Shown: positions 23,336 through 25,688 of the stretch, piece after piece
How positions within the stretch are numbered: the first letter of the stretch is position 1
Layout of the letters: every line of letters begins with the position of its first letter
Source of the DNA: CALCMJ01 sp964475415
GTDB lineage: Bacteria; Bacteroidota; Bacteroidia; Chitinophagales; Saprospiraceae
NCBI GenBank assembly: GCA_964475415.1
Contig: CAYYWZ010000058.1
Span: 1 to 25,688, forward strand
Direction: 5' to 3'
DNA: 25,688 nt
Translations under genes and position numbers: made by a program
The notes under the pieces: generated by a model
Told to the model about the DNA's origin: nothing
Database searches by the model: none
Seen by the model: only the letters and a program-made list of their open reading frames with translations

Positions 23336-25450
23336 CTAAAACTTAAGCAATTTCTCAGTAAAATAGAAGGATTCTGATTCCATCTCTATAAAGTAAAGAC
23401 CCGCCTCCCATGTCAGACTACTAATACTCAGATCAATCTCATCGGATTCAAGTTTACCTGTTAACATTACTTTTCCAGCAAGATCTACCACCTTATAGCT
23501 AACCCATTCTGATCGATCAAGATTCATATTAATATTTATAATTTCTGAGAATGGATTCGGAAAAATATTATAAGAGAATACATTCTTCAGATCCTTTGTA
23601 TTTACAAGATTAACAAATAACTCTGGAGAAGGTGGTCCTACACATCCTATATTTTGGACCACAACAGAATAAAACCCTCCTTGATTAATCTCTAACGTAT
23701 TTTCCATTGTCTGAGTAACTAATTCACCATCGAGATACCATAAATATAACGTAGCATTCTCTACTGGATCAGCTACCAGAATCCCATCTATAAACTCTAT
23801 AGTTGTAGAATCCAATTCCAAAGCACTTACAACTAAAAAGTCTGTAATTTCGGATTCGCAATCAGCTGTTACCAGCTGGAAACCATAAGTAGTGCTAGCT
23901 ATAAATTGTATCAAAATTGTATCTGATAGAGTATATACGTCAAGTAATGTATCTTGATTATAAATATTTATAGTAATAACTTCATCTTCTACATTACAAG
24001 CATTTATAAAATCATCTTGCAAAAAAATCTGTCCACCACCTGCTTGAGAACCAGGACAGGTAGCAACTTGGGTGATAGCTATCTGACAATTAAAATCAGG
24101 ACTTTCATCTTCGATAGTTACACATCTTGTAATGGCACAAACGCCATCCGAGACTTCAAATTCATAAGTACCTGCATCTAAGTTCTCTCTCACTAAATCT
24201 GTATTTCCATCAGACCATGCTACTGCTACAACATCACCTGGAGAATTTGCACTTATGGAAACTGTACCGCTTTGGGCACTTTCACAACTTATATTTGTTG
24301 TATTAACATTTATATCTAGATTACAATCACTTACAACTCTAAGCACCTCTCCAGAACTGAGCGCAACGACATATATTTCTTTATTGATGTCTTCACCAAA
24401 GGCACTGTAATCTTGAAAACTTCCTCTAAATATTTCTCTTGTATCGAATCTACCACATGGCTGCTGTGTTGTCGCCCAGAATTGTCCTGAACAAAAATCT
24501 ACAAAGATATAATCACCATACAAACTAGGATAATCCGAACCTCTATATACCAGTCCACCTGTGACAGAACAACCATCGACGTATTCATCGTTAGCATATT
24601 CAAACACTGGAAAGGTAAAGTCTTGATCCAAGTTGCAATTAGATTGGTTAAAGTCTGAACTACCTTCATAACATCTCCAACCATAATTTTCTCCCCCCTT
24701 GCTCGATGCAGACTGAAAATCTATTTCTTCAAATCTATTTTGACCTACATCACCTATCCATAGATCACCAGTCTCCGAGTCAAAACTATATCGCCACGGA
24801 TTTCTCAATCCAGTCGCCCATATCTCATCTCTTATATCTTCTACATCTACAAAAGGGTTATCCTCTGGCACTACATATGGAATGCCACTGTCTATATCTA
24901 ATCTTAGCATCTTACCTAATAGGCTCATTCCATTCTGACCAAAATCTTGTGGATCACCACCGGCACCTCCATCACCTGTTCCGATATAGAGAAATCCATC
25001 AGGGCCAAATTTTACACCTCCACCGTTATGATTGCTAAAAGGTTGCTCTATAGAAATCACCATACTTTCAGAATCCGGATCCCCTATATCAGGATTGTCC
25101 GAAACAGAAAATCTAGAAATAACTGTAGCTCCTCCTCCATTCGCTGTATAGTTTACATAGAAAAATCCATTCTCTGTATAATCAGGATGAAAGGCCAATC
25201 CTAACAATCCCCTTTCATTTGCACCAGAGTTGACGATAGGATCTAAGTCTATAAAAGGCGCAGCATTTACAGAACCATCAGGTTGTATGATTTTTATGGC
25301 GCCAGATTTCTCTACTACAAATAGTCTTTCATCTCCTGCGTGCACTAGATCAACAGGCGCAGAAAAACCCTCAGCGAATAGTTCTAAAGTGATATCTTGT
25401 CCATTAAGAAAAAATGGTGCAGTAACTAGAAGTAATAAATAATATCTCAT
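23336..25450 (-). CDS. T9SS-secreted glucose/sorbosone dehydrogenase-like protein
   Basis: A 704-aa secreted protein. After a signal peptide (MRYYLLLLVTAPFFLNGQ, cut near residue 18), residues about 20-385 form a six-bladed propeller of the glucose/sorbosone dehydrogenase (PQQ-dependent aldose sugar dehydrogenase) family: ERGLLGLAFHPDY (79-91), SNHNGGGVKFGPDGFLYIGT (139-158; H141 matches the catalytic-base position), GKMLRLDID, WATGLRNPWRYSFD, LWIGDVGQNRFEEID and GGLVYRGSDYPSLYGDYIF. An SprB-like repeat (about 400-465, SGTVSISANSPGD, VAWSDGNTDLVRENLDAGTY), an Ig-like stretch and a type A T9SS sorting domain (NIFPNPFSEIININ to FTEKLLKF, last ~75 residues) follow. The frame runs 42 codons further upstream, but only ATG 25450 puts the signal peptide at the N-terminus. 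Likely outer-surface sugar oxidation; PQQ supply is not seen here. Confidence 0.9.
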   Translation of the reverse strand: MRYYLLLLVTAPFFLNGQDITLELFAEGFSAPVDLVHAGDERLFVVEKSGAIKIIQPDGSVNAAPFIDLDPIVNSGANERGLLGLAFHPDYTENGFFYVNYTANGGGATVISRFSVSDNPDIGDPDSESMVISIEQPFSNHNGGGVKFGPDGFLYIGTGDGGAGGDPQDFGQNGMSLLGKMLRLDIDSGIPYVVPEDNPFVDVEDIRDEIWATGLRNPWRYSFDSETGDLWIGDVGQNRFEEIDFQSASSKGGENYGWRCYEGSSDFNQSNCNLDQDFTFPVFEYANDEYVDGCSVTGGLVYRGSDYPSLYGDYIFVDFCSGQFWATTQQPCGRFDTREIFRGSFQDYSAFGEDINKEIYVVALSSGEVLRVVSDCNLDINVNTTNISCESAQSGTVSISANSPGDVVAVAWSDGNTDLVRENLDAGTYEFEVSDGVCAITRCVTIEDESPDFNCQIAITQVATCPGSQAGGGQIFLQDDFINACNVEDEVITINIYNQDTLLDVYTLSDTILIQFIASTTYGFQLVTADCESEITDFLVVSALELDSTTIEFIDGILVADPVENATLYLWYLDGELVTQTMENTLEINQGGFYSVVVQNIGCVGPPSPELFVNLVNTKDLKNVFSYNIFPNPFSEIININMNLDRSEWVSYKVVDLAGKVMLTGKLESDEIDLSISSLTWEAGLYFIEMESESFYFTEKLLKF

Positions 25451-25595
25451 ATGTAAAATATTTTGTACGAAGATAACATAAAAATATACCACCGTAAGAA
25501 CTCTTATTAGCATTGATGTCAAGCAAAAGCACACAGCAAAATAAAATGACTGATAAAAAAAGAGTGTTAAATCCAAAGATTAAAATCAGGTATGA

Positions 25596-25603
25596 TATCT
25601 TTG
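25596..25603 (+). promoter_or_regulatory. -7 promoter box of tRNA-Pro
   Basis: TATCTTTG is an exact TAnnTTTG match ending 6 nt before the mature tRNA 5' end. The -33 TTG is not obvious (GTGTTAA lies nearby but too far). Confidence 0.6.
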
Positions 25604-25609
25604 CTTTTA

Positions 25610-25683
25610 CGGGATGTGGCGCAGTCCGGTAGCGCACACGGCTGGGGGTCGTGGGGCCGCAGGTTCGAATCCTGTCATCCCGA
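25610..25683 (+). tRNA. tRNA-Pro (anticodon GGG)
   Basis: A 74-nt cloverleaf: acceptor CGGGATG/CATCCCG, discriminator A, D-arm GCGCAGTCCGGTAGCGC, anticodon stem CACGG/TCGTG around the loop CTGGGGG (anticodon GGG, reading CCC/CCU), and T-arm GCAGGTTCGAATCCTGT. The CCA end is not encoded. It is divergent from the dehydrogenase gene and close to the right edge of the window, so its terminator is not visible. Confidence 0.95.
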
Positions 25684-25688
25684 CAATA

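Noticed and set aside
25451..25576. 42-residue extension of the sugar dehydrogenase-like protein
   Set aside because: The signal peptide begins at ATG 25450; the extension would bury it inside the protein.

Overview
The window looks like chromosomal DNA of an AT-rich member of the Bacteroidota, probably a free-living or marine lineage near Saprospiria or Flavobacteriia. I cannot name the genus. The evidence is two proteins with C-terminal Por/type IX secretion (T9SS) sorting domains, cysteine-rich 'CEG..GCDS' tandem repeats, a beta-propeller sensor kinase beside a LytTR regulator, an archaeal/eukaryal-type prolyl-tRNA synthetase, Bacteroidota-type promoters (TTG, about 20 nt, TAnnTTTG) and a general lack of Shine-Dalgarno sequences. 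I see no intact transposase, prophage, CRISPR array or integrase.

Layout. (1) 1-600: tRNA-Ser(GCU) on the minus strand with a clear promoter and terminator, then a non-coding gap holding a terminator hairpin with no gene in front of it (possible small RNA). (2) 583-5837: two large convergent genes for secreted surface proteins, separated by a long terminator palindrome; a related hairpin lies upstream of the second gene. (3) 6310-10622: proS, a very low-complexity secreted protein and an OmpP1/FadL-type outer-membrane channel. (4) 10678-11757: an AlkB-type alkane/fatty-acyl hydroxylase, convergent with the channel gene. (5) 12225-16242: divergent LytTR response regulator and propeller histidine kinase, probably a two-component pair. 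(6) 16243-17788: two non-coding gaps around a zinc-ribbon membrane protein, with a possible degenerate dispersed repeat and a duplicated 18-nt element next to hairpins. (7) 17789-22338: a tight five-gene minus-strand operon: ApbE flavin transferase, DEDDh exonuclease, a lipoprotein, an MbnP-like lipoprotein and an MbnH/MauG-like di-haem lipoprotein. (8) 22412-25450: TerC membrane protein and a secreted glucose/sorbosone-dehydrogenase-like protein with SprB-like repeat and T9SS tail. (9) tRNA-Pro(GGG) at the right edge.

How the parts may work together. The most system-like unit is the operon in (7). In known MbnP/MbnH pairs the di-haem enzyme oxidises a tryptophan of MbnP to kynurenine, creating a copper site. 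Here the pair is encoded without visible methanobactin genes, next to a third lipoprotein that may be a second MbnP-like substrate, and is co-transcribed with a flavin transferase and an exonuclease. The FadL-like channel beside AlkB could form a hydrocarbon uptake and oxidation pair, but the proS/FadL neighbourhood is, from memory, a conserved Bacteroidota arrangement, so the link to AlkB may be chance.
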